This document shows, piece by piece, positions 1 through 9,440 of a stretch of 64,000 nucleotides of DNA. Position 1 is the stretch's first letter. Every line of letters starts with the position of its first letter. This DNA comes from Synechococcus sp. CB0101. Its GTDB lineage: Bacteria > Cyanobacteriota > Cyanobacteriia > PCC-6307 > Cyanobiaceae. The position numbers were made by a program, and so were the translations under genes. The DNA lies in NCBI RefSeq assembly GCF_000179235.2, contig NZ_CP039373.1:1767860-1831859 (forward strand), read 5' to 3'. The notes under the pieces were generated by a model. The model was not told the DNA's origin, ran no database searches, and was given only the letters and a program-made list of their open reading frames with translations.

Positions 1-1194
1 ATGGCTGTGCTGTATCGCACCAATGCCCAAAGCCGTGCGATGGAGGAGTCGCTGGTGCGCTGGGGCATCCCTTATGTGGTGGTGGGCGGACTGCGCTTTT
101 ATGACCGGCGTGAAATCAAGGACATCCTTGGCTATTTGAAGTTGCTGGTGAATCCGGCCGATACGGTGAGCCTGTTGCGAGTTCTCAATACGCCCAAGCG
201 TGGGATTGGCAAGACCACGATTGAACGTCTGAGTGATGCTTCCAATCAGCTTGGGATCCCCCTCTGGGATGTGGTGAGTGATCCAGAGGCTGTGCGCTCC
301 TTGGGGGGGCGTTCGGCGAAGGGCCTACTGCAATTCAGTGAGCTGATTCGTTCGTTGCAAGCCCGTGCAGAAACGGCGCCGCCTTCGGAGTTGGTGCAAG
401 TGGTGATGGAGCAGAGCGGTTATGTGGCTGAGTTGATTGCAGCTGGTACGGACGAGGCTGAAGATCGACGCCGCAATCTCAATGAATTGGTGAATGCTGC
501 TCTTCAGTATCAGGAGGAAAACGAGGAGGGGTCGCTTGATGATTTCCTCGCCTCTGCCGCCCTTGCCAGTGATGCCGATAGCAAAGACACGGAGCAGGAC
601 CGCGTCACGTTGATGACCTTGCATGCCAGTAAGGGGCTTGAGTTCCCGGTGGTGTTTCTGGTGGGATTGGAGCAGGGCCTGTTTCCCAGCTACCGCTCGT
701 TGGATGATCCAGCGGCGATGGAAGAAGAGCGGCGCCTTTGTTATGTCGGTATTACCCGCGCCAAGGAACGCTTGTTTTTGTCTCACGCCAGTGAACGGCG
801 GCTGTGGGGCGGGATGCGTGAGCCGGCTGTGCCATCTGTTTTCCTCTCGGAACTTCCAGATGAACTCGTGCAGGGGGATCTTCCCCGCAGTGGCGGGGCA
901 GCTCTGAGGCGTGAGAACCGCTTGGAGCGTCTCACCCGCGTGGATCGGGCTGAGAGTGAGCAGGTTCGATCTGTCGGAGATGCGGCGCAGCCAGCCAATG
1001 CCGTTCGGCGTCGTGGATCCGGTGGCTCCAGCAAGGTTTGGGCCGTGGGTGATCGATTGATGCATAGCTCCTTCGGTGAGGGGCATGTGACCCACCTGTT
1101 CGGTAGTGGTGAAAAGATCTCAATCGCGGTGAAATTTGAGGGCATGGGACCCAAAATCCTGGATCCGCGCTTGGCACCGATTCAGCCCCTATGA
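1..1194 (+). CDS. UvrD/PcrA-type superfamily 1 DNA helicase, 3' part (5' truncated by window edge)
   Basis: This is the C-terminal 397 residues of an ATP-dependent 3'-5' DNA helicase of the UvrD/PcrA/Rep group, which acts in nucleotide excision repair and replication restart. The first visible residues (VLYRTNAQSR) are helicase motif IV. Motif V (TLHASKGLEF, about residues 206-215) and motif VI (CYVGITRAKERLFL, about 247-260) are intact, so the ATPase core continues upstream of the window. The ATG at base 1 is internal, not the start. The last 50 residues form the small basic C-terminal domain seen in PcrA/UvrD (VGDRLMHSSFGEGHV), thought to contact RNA polymerase or DNA. The stop overlaps the ATG of the next gene as ATGA, implying co-transcription. 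UvrD and PcrA cannot be told apart from this part. Confidence 0.93.
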   Translation: MAVLYRTNAQSRAMEESLVRWGIPYVVVGGLRFYDRREIKDILGYLKLLVNPADTVSLLRVLNTPKRGIGKTTIERLSDASNQLGIPLWDVVSDPEAVRSLGGRSAKGLLQFSELIRSLQARAETAPPSELVQVVMEQSGYVAELIAAGTDEAEDRRRNLNELVNAALQYQEENEEGSLDDFLASAALASDADSKDTEQDRVTLMTLHASKGLEFPVVFLVGLEQGLFPSYRSLDDPAAMEEERRLCYVGITRAKERLFLSHASERRLWGGMREPAVPSVFLSELPDELVQGDLPRSGGAALRRENRLERLTRVDRAESEQVRSVGDAAQPANAVRRRGSGGSSKVWAVGDRLMHSSFGEGHVTHLFGSGEKISIAVKFEGMGPKILDPRLAPIQPL

Positions 1195-2288
1195 CCACCT
1201 TGGTGCTGCATATCGGTTCACCAAAAACCGGTTCCTCAGCCATTCAGTCAGCGATTCGGCCGCAGCGTTGGCGCATCCCATCGGATCCGTGGTGCGTGCT
1301 GCCCGCTAACCCCTACGGGAAGCCAGAGCCTGCAGGCTGCATTGCTGCGCTCTACCAGGGGCCCGATGATTTGCCCCGTGTCTGGGCGCAACGACGGCAG
1401 TCGAATCCTGCTCGGTTTGACCGCGATGTAGCTCGTTATCGCCAGTTGCTGGCTCGTCGTCTTCAGCCTCGTTGGCGCCCTCAGCCGCAGGCGGTGTTTC
1501 TGTCCAGCGAATACCTCTGGACCTTCAGTGCTGACTTGATCGACCAGCTGCGCCGCGACGTTTCTGATCTTGGCGTGACCCGTTGTCTTGTGGTTGCTTA
1601 TGTGCGCTCTCCTGTGGCGTTTTATCGCTCTGCACTGCAGCAACACGCCAAGCTGTCGACCAATTTTCGCCGGTTTCGGCCCCAGCGTTGGACCTATCGC
1701 TTTCGCCAGCGCCTGCAGGCATGGCGCAGTGTGTTCGGCGAGGCCTTGATTGTCCGCCCGTTCGATCGGGCTCAGCTGTTTCGCGGTTGTGTTGTGGAGG
1801 ATCTTCGTCACACCATCGGTACACAGCTCGCAGGCTTTGACCGTTTACCGGTTGCACAGGCCTCGAGCGGTGTGAATGAATCCGTGAGCGCTGAGGAGCT
1901 CATCGCTATGCAGGAGTTGATGCAGCGCTACCCGGCTCAATCTCCTGACGGAAGTTTCAGCCGAAGCCGGGTCCTGTGGGCCAATTGGAGACGGCTTGCT
2001 CGCCTGCGTGTGCGCGACCCTGCTGTTGGAACAACGGTTGCGGTGGCTCCGGCTGCGGAGTCGTTGATTCAGTCGCGCCACCAGGCGGATCTCGAATGGT
2101 TGGCTGACACCTTCGGTGTGCGTCTGACCGGACCGGATGCGGCTTCGATGTGTGCTGCTGTTGCGCCTCCAGACGAACGTTGGCCCGAGACTGTGTCCCT
2201 CGCGGAGCTGCTGGATCTCCATGTGCAGGAGCCCTGGCTGGCTGACCTGCGCAGTGAGTTGTCGCGCTGCTCTCTGCCGGCTGACTGA
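1191..2288 (+). CDS. Sulfotransferase-like P-loop protein
   Basis: This 365-residue protein starts LVLHIGSPKTGSSAIQSAI at its N-terminus. That resembles the PAPS-binding P-loop (5'-phosphosulfate loop) of sulfotransferases, with the lysine and Gly-Ser-Ser in place. A second block near residues 130-150 (VVAYVRSPVAFYRSALQQH) resembles the 3'-phosphate-binding R-x-P...S motif. Such proteins move sulfate from PAPS to carbohydrate or lipid acceptors; the acceptor here cannot be read from the sequence. There is no signal peptide or clear transmembrane segment, so it is probably cytoplasmic. The ATG overlaps the upstream helicase stop by 4 bp. A tRNA nucleotidyltransferase and a glycosyltransferase follow. 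A role in decorating a surface glycan is an inference from the nearby sugar genes; it could instead be a divergent P-loop protein of other function. Confidence 0.72.
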   Translation: MTTLVLHIGSPKTGSSAIQSAIRPQRWRIPSDPWCVLPANPYGKPEPAGCIAALYQGPDDLPRVWAQRRQSNPARFDRDVARYRQLLARRLQPRWRPQPQAVFLSSEYLWTFSADLIDQLRRDVSDLGVTRCLVVAYVRSPVAFYRSALQQHAKLSTNFRRFRPQRWTYRFRQRLQAWRSVFGEALIVRPFDRAQLFRGCVVEDLRHTIGTQLAGFDRLPVAQASSGVNESVSAEELIAMQELMQRYPAQSPDGSFSRSRVLWANWRRLARLRVRDPAVGTTVAVAPAAESLIQSRHQADLEWLADTFGVRLTGPDAASMCAAVAPPDERWPETVSLAELLDLHVQEPWLADLRSELSRCSLPAD

Positions 2289-2294
2289 CGGTTG

Positions 2295-3536
2295 ATGCAG
2301 ATTCCCGACGTGCCAGCTGAATTGCTGACAGCCCTCGTGCAGGCGGCAGAGGGCCGTCGGCTGGCGCTCGTGGGCGGAGCCGTGCGGGATCTGCTGCTGC
2401 ATCATCAGCACCGTGACCCTTGGCGTGGTTTGCCTGACCTGGATTTGGTGGTCGAAGGCCGGGCGTTGGCGTTGGTGGAGCGGTTGCCGGCGCTGCTGCC
2501 GAACGGCAGCAGCTGTGCCTTTCGGGAACATGGCAGTTTTGGCACCGTGGAGGTGGAGCTTCGGCTGGCCAACGGCGACACCTGGTTGCTGGATGTGGCC
2601 TCAGCTCGCCAGGAGAGCTACGCGAGTCCGGGCGAGAACCCGCAGGTTTCCCTCGGCAGCCTTGATGACGATTTGGCGCGGCGCGATTTCAGCGTGAACG
2701 CCATCGCCCTCCTTCTGGGAACGGCGTCCGATGGGGTTGTGCTGCTGGATCCCCACCACGGTCAACAGGATCTGGCCGCACGCCGCTTGCGCTTGTTGCA
2801 TGCCAATAGCCTGGTTGATGATCCCACCCGGCTCTTTCGGGCAGCCCGTTACGCAGCCAGGCTCGGCTTTGAATTGGATCCCAGTGCATTGGAGCAGGCG
2901 CGCCGCGTGCTGCAGGCGTGGCCCTGGGGATGGCGACCTGGATCCCCCCCGCAGCCAGTGCCTCCCGCCTTGGGCACCCGCTTGCGGATGGAGTTGGAGC
3001 TGATGCTTGATCGGGAGCCTTGGCATGAGGCTTTAGATCGCCTCCAGGCCTGGGGTGGACTGGTGTTGCTGGATCCCGGGCTCCAGCGCAATCGCCGCTG
3101 GCCCCTCGCGTTGGGGCGGGCCACCCGCTGGGGTTTGCCGCTGTTGCCCGTGTTGATCGCCTGTGCGGATGACCCTGTCGCATTGGCCCAGCGTCTGCAG
3201 GTGCCTCATCGCCACCAGCGCTGGCTGAAGGGTTTGGTGCAGCTGCGCCGCCATGCCGCTGCGCTGTCTCCCGACCAGATCCGCTTGTGGATGGCGGCCC
3301 AGTGGACTGAGTGGATCGAACATCAGCCGGATGCTGAGCATGTGGTGCCCATGGCTCTTGCCTGTGGTGGGGTGTTCCGCCGGCCGCTCTTGCGCTGGTG
3401 GTTGCTCTGGCGGCATGTGCAACCCGCTACAACGGCTCAGGATTTGTTGGCGTCGGGTCTGCGTCCAGGCCCGGCCATCGGAGAGCGTTTGCGCCAGTTG
3501 CGCGCTGAGCGCTTGCAGGAGTTGGAGTGTCGCTGA
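2295..3536 (+). CDS. tRNA nucleotidyltransferase / poly(A) polymerase family (CCA- or A-adding)
   Basis: A class II tRNA nucleotidyltransferase of 413 residues that adds or repairs the 3' CCA of tRNAs. The N-terminus carries the nucleotidyltransferase signature LVGGAVRDLLL near residue 26, then the metal-binding DLDLVVEG near 48-55. Further on are the RRDFSVNAIAL motif and DDPTRLFRAARYAARLGF, which belongs to the RNA-binding head. Neither tRNA in the window encodes CCA, so such an enzyme is required. Some cyanobacteria may split CC-adding and A-adding activities between two proteins, and this cannot be resolved here. An in-frame TTG lies one codon upstream of the ATG chosen. The gap from the previous stop is 6 bp and the stop overlaps the next ATG by one base. 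Confidence 0.88.
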   Translation: MQIPDVPAELLTALVQAAEGRRLALVGGAVRDLLLHHQHRDPWRGLPDLDLVVEGRALALVERLPALLPNGSSCAFREHGSFGTVEVELRLANGDTWLLDVASARQESYASPGENPQVSLGSLDDDLARRDFSVNAIALLLGTASDGVVLLDPHHGQQDLAARRLRLLHANSLVDDPTRLFRAARYAARLGFELDPSALEQARRVLQAWPWGWRPGSPPQPVPPALGTRLRMELELMLDREPWHEALDRLQAWGGLVLLDPGLQRNRRWPLALGRATRWGLPLLPVLIACADDPVALAQRLQVPHRHQRWLKGLVQLRRHAAALSPDQIRLWMAAQWTEWIEHQPDAEHVVPMALACGGVFRRPLLRWWLLWRHVQPATTAQDLLASGLRPGPAIGERLRQLRAERLQELECR

Positions 3537-4429
3537 TGGCTGCGTCAGAGCCGCTACCCCTGGTTGGCATTGTGGTGCCGGTGTACAACGACTGGCACCG
3601 CCTGCAGCTCTGTCTGCAAGCCCTGGCGCGTCAGAGCTACCCACCAGAGCGGTTGCGGGTTCGTGTTGTGGACAACGGCTCCACCGACTGGCCCTCCCAA
3701 CCGAGCTTCCCGTTGCCTCTGGAGGTGATCGCGCACCGTCACCCCGGCTCCTATGGAGCGCGCAATCAAGCTGCGTTGGGTTGGGATGTGGATGTGCTGG
3801 CCTTCACCGACGCCGATTGCCAGCCCGACCCCGACTGGATCTCCGCTGGCGTGCAGGCCCTGCAGTGGCGCGCTCGGCCGCCACGGCTCGTGGCCGGGCG
3901 GATTGTGCTGGAGCCGCAAGCGCCAGGTCATCCCTCAGCTGGTGAGCAACTGGATCAAATCCTTGGTTTTGATCAGGCGCGCACGGTGCGTCGTGCCGGT
4001 TTTGGCGTCACGGCCAATTTGCTGGTGAGTCAGGCCTGCTTTCAGGATTTCGGAGGCTTCCATCGCCGCACCCACTCCGGCGGTGATCGTGAGTTCTGTC
4101 ATCGCGCTGTGGCGGCTGGTGCCCAACTCCTGTTTGAGGGTGCCGCCGTTGTGCGCCACCCGGCTAGGGATTGGAATGAATTGGTGCGCAAGCAGCGCCG
4201 CATTGTGGGTGGGCGTTTGTCGTTGGCTGGCGATCACTCCTTCGCGCGGCTGAAGGTGCTGGTTCAGTCGCTGCGGCCCTTGGTTTCTGAGAGCGTGCGC
4301 GTTTGCCGCTATCAGCCCCTTGGCTGGCTTCGGCGCGGGTTGCTGCTCAGTTTGGTGTGGAGGCTCAGGTTGGCCGTGCTTGTGGAGTGGCTGCGTTTGC
4401 AGCAGCAGGGCCATGCTCCTTTGCGGTGA
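3536..4429 (+). CDS. Family 2 glycosyltransferase
   Basis: A GT-A-fold inverting glycosyltransferase of 297 residues. The N-terminus GIVVPVYNDWHRLQLCLQAL is the usual nucleotide-sugar-binding beta-alpha start, followed by VVDNGSTD and by the metal-binding region AFTDADCQPD. There is no long hydrophobic tail, but the arginine-rich C-terminus may associate with the membrane. The ATG at 3536 overlaps the preceding stop by one base (TGATG); a GTG at 3527 is an alternative start. Donor and acceptor are unknown. The adjoining O-antigen ligase-like gene and the UDP-sugar genes suggest surface polysaccharide synthesis. Its 3' end overlaps the convergent ligase gene by 65 bp. Confidence 0.88.
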   Translation: MAASEPLPLVGIVVPVYNDWHRLQLCLQALARQSYPPERLRVRVVDNGSTDWPSQPSFPLPLEVIAHRHPGSYGARNQAALGWDVDVLAFTDADCQPDPDWISAGVQALQWRARPPRLVAGRIVLEPQAPGHPSAGEQLDQILGFDQARTVRRAGFGVTANLLVSQACFQDFGGFHRRTHSGGDREFCHRAVAAGAQLLFEGAAVVRHPARDWNELVRKQRRIVGGRLSLAGDHSFARLKVLVQSLRPLVSESVRVCRYQPLGWLRRGLLLSLVWRLRLAVLVEWLRLQQQGHAPLR

Positions 4430-5573
4430 GGGCAGCGAGGCTGAAGCCCGCCAGCACTTGGTTGATCATCATCACCTGCCAGAACGTGAGGCCCAGCGCC
4501 GTGAGTGTGATGTAGATCAGCAGTGGGAGTGAAACAACCATGGTCTTGGCGAGGTGTTGTCTCCAGGCAGCGCGGAAGCCTGCAATGGTCATGCCCACCG
4601 CAACGAGCAGGCCACTCAGTCCTGTTTCCGCGAAGATCTGCGCATAAAAGTTGTGGGCATGCTGGAGACCCTTGCCCTTCTCCATCTTGCGAAGGCTTGG
4701 AATCTCATCAGGTCCGCAGTGCTCCTGCGCAGGTTTTCCAAAGCCCATCCCTAGCCAGAGTCCACGATCTGATTGGCTTGTCGATTGGAACCAGCACTGG
4801 ATGGTCTGGACCCGATTCAGTTCGCCCAGCCGGTAGTCGGTAGCAAGGTTGTAAGTGGTGTCGGCCTTGAAATACCAGCTGTAGATGGCTCCCGATGCCA
4901 GGGCCGTGCACAGCACCCCTGTAATCAGAAGTTGGCGTAGGGTCCAGCGGCGACTGACCAGAATGTCGATCGCGATGGCGAGGATTGGAACGGCCAGAGC
5001 TGCGCGTGATTGGGTGAGGATGACCTCGCTGATGCCCATTGCGATCGCGCCAATGGCAACAGCCCTTGACCAGGGTGACTGCATTTGCCGCAGCCATCCG
5101 TAGGCGATCACCGTGAGCAGGCCGGCGAGAAATCCGAGTTTGTTGATGTTGAAGCCTGTGAAGGACGAGGCCCCCTGGATCATGTCTGGCCCCGCATGCA
5201 GCGAGAGGGCCAGCAGAGGAACAATGCAGCTCGCCATCCAGGCCAGAGCTCGATTCCATTGCTCCCGGGTGCGATGCATGCCGGCGGCGAAACTGAGGGC
5301 CACAATCAAATAGTCAGAGACGCTTCCTGGCCTCAGGTCGCGGTCTTCAATGATCAGTCCTGCATTCACCATCAGCAGGCTGATCAAGATCCAGCGCCAT
5401 GGTTCTTTGTCGCTGCGTTGGAGCAAGCGCAGCGCCAGGTAGATCACCAACAGGCTGTAGCCGGCAAGCCGTTGTCTGGCGCAGATCAGTGCCGTGGCCG
5501 CGGGGAACGCCGCATCGAGCCATGGGTCCAGTGCCGTGAGCCCCCGTTGCAGCAGCGGCTGGATCTTGGTCAT
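4365..5573 (-). CDS. O-antigen ligase / Wzy-type polymerase family membrane protein
   Basis: A polytopic inner-membrane protein of 402 residues with about ten hydrophobic segments and a large periplasmic loop. The Wzy_C signature is visible as HAHNFYAQIFAETGLSGLL in the C-terminal third, with the loop before it containing GLWLGMGFGKPA. Family members ligate or polymerise lipid-linked glycans (O-antigen, exopolysaccharide). The chosen ATG at 5573 overlaps the stop of the upstream galE as ATGA, so the two are probably translationally coupled. An in-frame extension to 5624 lies inside galE and is less likely. The 3' end overlaps the convergent glycosyltransferase gene. Ligase and polymerase roles cannot be separated by sequence reading. 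Confidence 0.84.
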   Translation of the reverse strand: MTKIQPLLQRGLTALDPWLDAAFPAATALICARQRLAGYSLLVIYLALRLLQRSDKEPWRWILISLLMVNAGLIIEDRDLRPGSVSDYLIVALSFAAGMHRTREQWNRALAWMASCIVPLLALSLHAGPDMIQGASSFTGFNINKLGFLAGLLTVIAYGWLRQMQSPWSRAVAIGAIAMGISEVILTQSRAALAVPILAIAIDILVSRRWTLRQLLITGVLCTALASGAIYSWYFKADTTYNLATDYRLGELNRVQTIQCWFQSTSQSDRGLWLGMGFGKPAQEHCGPDEIPSLRKMEKGKGLQHAHNFYAQIFAETGLSGLLVAVGMTIAGFRAAWRQHLAKTMVVSLPLLIYITLTALGLTFWQVMMINQVLAGFSLAALTAKEHGPAAANAATPQARPT

Positions 5574-6616
5574 GCGGAATAACCCTCGGGGTTGCTGTGC
5601 TGCCAGTGCCAACCGTCTTTGCACATGTCGTCGAGGTTGCGCCTGGTTTGCCAGCCCAGCTGTTGTTTGGCTTCAGTGGGGTCGGCCACGGTGATCGCGG
5701 CATCACCGCTGCGCCGTTGTGTGATCACGTAGGGGATGGCATGGCCGCAGGCACGGCCAAAGGCTTCAATCACCTCCAGCACCGAGTGACCCTGCCCGCT
5801 GCCGAGATTGAGCTGCAGCAGCTGATCGCCGCCGCTCAGCAAGGCCTTCAGGGCGGCTAGGTGGCCTTCCGCCAGATCCATCACATGGATGTAGTCCCGC
5901 ACCCCGCTGCCATCAGGGGTGGGCCAGTCGCCACCGAACACCTGCACCTGCTCGCGCCGGCCCACGGCCACCTGGCTGATGAAGGGAAACAGGTTGTTGG
6001 GAATGCCGTTGGGGTCTTCGCCGATGCGGCCACTGGGATGGGCTCCTACCGGGTTGAAGTAACGCAGGGAGGCGATGCGCCAACCCGGCTCGCTGGCGGC
6101 GACATCACGGAGCATCTGCTCTACCGCTGCTTTGGTGTAGCCGTAGGGATTAATCGGTTGGATCGGTGCGCTTTCAGGGATGGGCACCGTCTCGGGGTAG
6201 CCGTAAAGGGTGGCGCTGCTGCTGAACACCAGCGTGCGGCAGCCGTGGGCGGCCATGGCCGCCAGCAGGTGTTGGCTGCCACTCACATTCACATCCCAGT
6301 AGCGAAGCGGCTGCGCCACCGATTCCCCCACGGCTTTGAGGCCAGCGAAGTGAATCACCGCGTCTAGTCCGGCTCCTGTAGAAGCACCCGCTGCAAAGGC
6401 CCGTTCCAGATCGGCGCTGCGGCGGATGTCGCCTTCGATCACCTGCAGGCGGCCCTCGGCCCCTGGTCCCGCCAGCTGCATCACGCGTCGCAGCGCTTCC
6501 GGGGAGCTGTTGGCGTAGTTGTCGAGCACCACCAGCGAATGGCCTGCCTCCAGCAGCACCAGGCAGGTGTGACTGCCGATGAAGCCTGCGCCGCCTGTAA
6601 TCAGTAGACGCGCCAA
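5570..6616 (-). CDS. galE: UDP-glucose 4-epimerase
   Basis: An extended short-chain dehydrogenase that interconverts UDP-glucose and UDP-galactose using bound NAD. The Rossmann motif LLITGGAGFIGSHTCLVLL is at the N-terminus, followed by VVLDNYANSSPEALRRV. Also visible are the catalytic serine region (VFSSSATLYG), the YGYTKAAVEQ Tyr-x3-Lys motif and the RYFNPVGAHPSG substrate region, all typical of bacterial GalE. Family proteins are about 340 residues; the TTG at 6616 gives 348. A longer reading from a TTG at 6676 adds 20 unconserved residues, so the shorter one is preferred. It overlaps the downstream ligase gene by 4 bp and is divergent from hisS. Confidence 0.93.
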   Translation of the reverse strand: MARLLITGGAGFIGSHTCLVLLEAGHSLVVLDNYANSSPEALRRVMQLAGPGAEGRLQVIEGDIRRSADLERAFAAGASTGAGLDAVIHFAGLKAVGESVAQPLRYWDVNVSGSQHLLAAMAAHGCRTLVFSSSATLYGYPETVPIPESAPIQPINPYGYTKAAVEQMLRDVAASEPGWRIASLRYFNPVGAHPSGRIGEDPNGIPNNLFPFISQVAVGRREQVQVFGGDWPTPDGSGVRDYIHVMDLAEGHLAALKALLSGGDQLLQLNLGSGQGHSVLEVIEAFGRACGHAIPYVITQRRSGDAAITVADPTEAKQQLGWQTRRNLDDMCKDGWHWQHSNPEGYSA

Positions 6617-6700
6617 ACCTGCTCGCCGACCCTTTGAAGACTGTGAGGTTAAGGGCAGCTGCCCGCGATCTCGCAAGATGGCTGCAGCGCTAGAGCCGGT

Positions 6701-7963
6701 GTGGACAAACTGCAGAGCCTGCGGGGGATGGTGGATCTACTCCCCCAGTCCGCCCCGCTCTGGCAGCGGATTGAAGCCACGGCCCGCTCTCACTTCGCCC
6801 GCGCGGCGATTGAAGAGATCCGCACACCTGTGCTGGAGGCCACCGAGCTGTTCGCCCGTGGCATCGGTGAAGCCACCGACGTGGTGGGGAAGGAGATGTA
6901 CACCTTCACCGATCGCGGCGAGCGCAGCTGCACGTTGCGGCCCGAGGGCACGGCTTCGGTGGTGCGCGCTGCGATTCAGCACGGCCTGCTGAGCCAGGGG
7001 CCGCAGCGCCTTTGGTATGGCGGGCCGATGTTCCGCTACGAGCGGCCTCAGGCCGGCCGGCAGCGGCAGTTTCACCAGATCGGCCTCGAGATGCTGGGCT
7101 TTGCTGATCCCCGCAGCGATGTGGAAGCCATCGCCGTGGCCTGGGATCTGTTGGCGGACCTAGGCGTGCAGGGGTTGGCCCTTGAGCTCAACTCCTTGGG
7201 CAGCAGCGACGATCGAGCCCGCTACCGCGAGCAGCTGGTGGCTTGGTTGAGCGAGCGCGCCGATCAATTGGACCCGGATTCCCAGGATCGTCTGCAGCGC
7301 AATCCCCTGCGCATCTTGGATTCGAAGAACCCCGATACCCAGGCGCTGTTGACCGATGCGCCCACCCTGGCCGAGGCGTTGAGCCCGGAGAGCCGCGATC
7401 GCTTTGCCCGCGTGACCCATGGCCTCACGCTGCTGGGCATCCCCTTCCAGCTCAATCCACGCCTGGTCCGCGGCCTGGATTACTACAGCCACACCGCGTT
7501 TGAAATCACCTCCACGCAGTTGGGAGCCCAGGCCACCGTGTGTGGCGGTGGTCGTTACGACGGGTTGGTGGAGCAGCTGGGTGGTCCCCCCACCGCGGCC
7601 ATCGGCTGGGCTCTGGGGATGGAGCGCTTGGCGATCTTGCTTGCACAGGCTGGTGCCGCCCCCGCTGCGGCTCCTGAGGTGTACGTGGTGAGCCGCGGCG
7701 AGCAGGCTGAACCCCTTGCTTTGCAGCTGGCCCGGCAGCTGCGCCAAGCCGGCCATGCGGTCGATCTCGATCTCACGGGTGCAGCCTTTGGCAAGCAGTT
7801 CAAGCGGGCGGATCGCACCGGTGCCCGCTGGGCCGTGGTGATCGGCGACAGCGAAGCCGAGGCCGGTGTGGTGCTGTTGAAGGATTTGCGCGGAGCCGCC
7901 GGTGAGGCTTCCGAGCCTGAACAACGGCTCAGCCCCGAGGAGTTGTTGCAGCGCTTCGCTTAG
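6701..7963 (+). CDS. hisS: Histidyl-tRNA synthetase
   Basis: A class II aminoacyl-tRNA synthetase (420 residues) that charges tRNA-His. The start [15 protein letters not shown] from GTG is typical of cyanobacterial HisS. Motif 2 is seen as [21 protein letters not shown], the histidine-specific segments include [15 protein letters not shown] and the GGGRYDGL loop, and motif 3 is [14 protein letters not shown]. The C-terminal 90 residues ([22 protein letters not shown] onward) form the anticodon-binding alpha/beta domain. Length is normal. It is divergent from galE, with about 85 bp between starts, and is followed 15 bp later by the UDP-glucose dehydrogenase gene. Confidence 0.96.
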   Translation: MDKLQSLRGMVDLLPQSAPLWQRIEATARSHFARAAIEEIRTPVLEATELFARGIGEATDVVGKEMYTFTDRGERSCTLRPEGTASVVRAAIQHGLLSQGPQRLWYGGPMFRYERPQAGRQRQFHQIGLEMLGFADPRSDVEAIAVAWDLLADLGVQGLALELNSLGSSDDRARYREQLVAWLSERADQLDPDSQDRLQRNPLRILDSKNPDTQALLTDAPTLAEALSPESRDRFARVTHGLTLLGIPFQLNPRLVRGLDYYSHTAFEITSTQLGAQATVCGGGRYDGLVEQLGGPPTAAIGWALGMERLAILLAQAGAAPAAAPEVYVVSRGEQAEPLALQLARQLRQAGHAVDLDLTGAAFGKQFKRADRTGARWAVVIGDSEAEAGVVLLKDLRGAAGEASEPEQRLSPEELLQRFA

Positions 7964-7978
7964 TTTGCCCTCACCGTT

Positions 7979-9424
7979 TTGACTGATCGCGTGACCGGCA
8001 CTGTTCCCGCCATTCGCACGATCTGTTGTATCGGTGCTGGCTATGTGGGCGGGCCCACCATGGCCGTGATTGCCGACCGCTGCCCTGGCATTCAGGTGAC
8101 GGTGGTGGATCTCAACGCCGAGCGCATTGCCGCCTGGAATGACGCCGACCTCAGCCGGTTGCCGGTGTATGAACCCGGTCTCGACGCGGTGGTGGGGCGT
8201 TGCCGGGGTCGCAACCTCTTCTTCAGCACCGAGGTGGAGGCTGCTATCGCTGCCGCCGACATGGTGTTCCTGTCGGTGAACACCCCCACCAAAACGAAAG
8301 GTCTTGGCGCGGGCCAAGCCAGTGATCTGCGCTGGGTGGAGGCCTCGGCCCGTTCGGTGGCGGCCCACGCCCAGGGGCACACGATTGTGGTGGAGAAGAG
8401 CACGTTGCCGGTGCGCACCGCCGCCACCGTGCAGGCCATCCTCCAGGCGGCGCAGGGCGAGGCCGAGGCGGTGCCGGAACACAAAACCTTTTCGGTGCTG
8501 TCCAATCCCGAGTTTTTGGCGGAAGGCACCGCCGTGGCTGATCTCGAGCAGCCCGATCGCGTGTTGATCGGCGGCGATGACCCACAGGCGATCGAGGCTT
8601 TGGCCTCGGTGTATGGCCATTGGGTGCCTAAGGAGCGAATCCTGCGCACCAATCTGTGGAGTAGCGAGCTCTCCAAGCTCACCGCCAATGCCTTTCTGGC
8701 GCAGCGGATCAGCTCGATCAACAGCATCGCTGCCTTCTGTGAATCCACGGGCGCGGATGTGGGTGAAGTGGCCCGAGCGATCGGCACCGACTCACGCATT
8801 GGGCCCAAGTTTTTGAAAGCTGGACCTGGGTTTGGCGGCAGTTGTTTTCAGAAAGACATTCTCAATTTGGTGTATCTCTGCGGTCATTACGGCCTGCATG
8901 AGGTGGCGGCCTATTGGCAGAGCGTGGTCGATCTCAACACCTGGCAGCAGCACCGCATTGCGCGCTTGGTGGTGAACAACCTGTTCGGCACCGTGACGGG
9001 TAAGCGCCTGGCGGTTCTCGGCTTTGCCTTCAAGGCCGATACCAACGACACCCGTGAGGCGCCCGCGATCCGGATCTGCCGCGATCTGCTGGAAGAGGGT
9101 GCCGATCTGGCGATCTACGACCCGAAGGTTGCCCCTGAGCAGATTGCCCGGGATCTGGGTCTCGCACCGAGTGCGGCCAGCTCCGGTCTCTCGGGAGAAG
9201 GCCGTTGGCAGTTGGCGGGATCGGTGGAGGATGCCGTGGGCGGCGCTGATGCAGCTCTGATCCTCACGGAGTGGCAGGCCTTCCGTCAGCTGTCCTGGCC
9301 GGAGCTGGCCCCTCAGATGCGCCAGCCCGCCTGGGTGTTTGACGCTCGCGCTGTGGTGGATCCGGAGCAGGTGCGTGCAGCCGGTTTACGGCTCTGGCGC
9401 GTGGGCGACGGCAAGATCGGTTGA
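7979..9424 (+). CDS. UDP-glucose 6-dehydrogenase, eukaryote-like type
   Basis: Oxidises UDP-glucose to UDP-glucuronate with two NAD+. The N-terminal Rossmann motif [18 protein letters not shown] and [15 protein letters not shown] resemble animal and plant UGDH more than the usual bacterial TuaD/Ugd proteins. The catalytic cysteine sits in [15 protein letters not shown], and the C-terminal UDP-binding domain begins near [17 protein letters not shown]. Length is 481 residues, like the eukaryotic enzymes (about 480-490) and longer than many bacterial ones. The first possible start is a TTG at 7979; a GTG at 7991 is as likely. It is the first of three co-directional genes that form and consume UDP-glucuronate. 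Confidence 0.93.
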   Translation: MTDRVTGTVPAIRTICCIGAGYVGGPTMAVIADRCPGIQVTVVDLNAERIAAWNDADLSRLPVYEPGLDAVVGRCRGRNLFFSTEVEAAIAAADMVFLSVNTPTKTKGLGAGQASDLRWVEASARSVAAHAQGHTIVVEKSTLPVRTAATVQAILQAAQGEAEAVPEHKTFSVLSNPEFLAEGTAVADLEQPDRVLIGGDDPQAIEALASVYGHWVPKERILRTNLWSSELSKLTANAFLAQRISSINSIAAFCESTGADVGEVARAIGTDSRIGPKFLKAGPGFGGSCFQKDILNLVYLCGHYGLHEVAAYWQSVVDLNTWQQHRIARLVVNNLFGTVTGKRLAVLGFAFKADTNDTREAPAIRICRDLLEEGADLAIYDPKVAPEQIARDLGLAPSAASSGLSGEGRWQLAGSVEDAVGGADAALILTEWQAFRQLSWPELAPQMRQPAWVFDARAVVDPEQVRAAGLRLWRVGDGKIG

Positions 9425-9440
9425 TCGGAGACCCTCCTTC

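Noticed and set aside
7160-8620. A 486-codon minus-strand open frame crossing hisS and the UDP-glucose dehydrogenase gene
   Set aside because: It spans two well-supported genes on the other strand and has no family signal.
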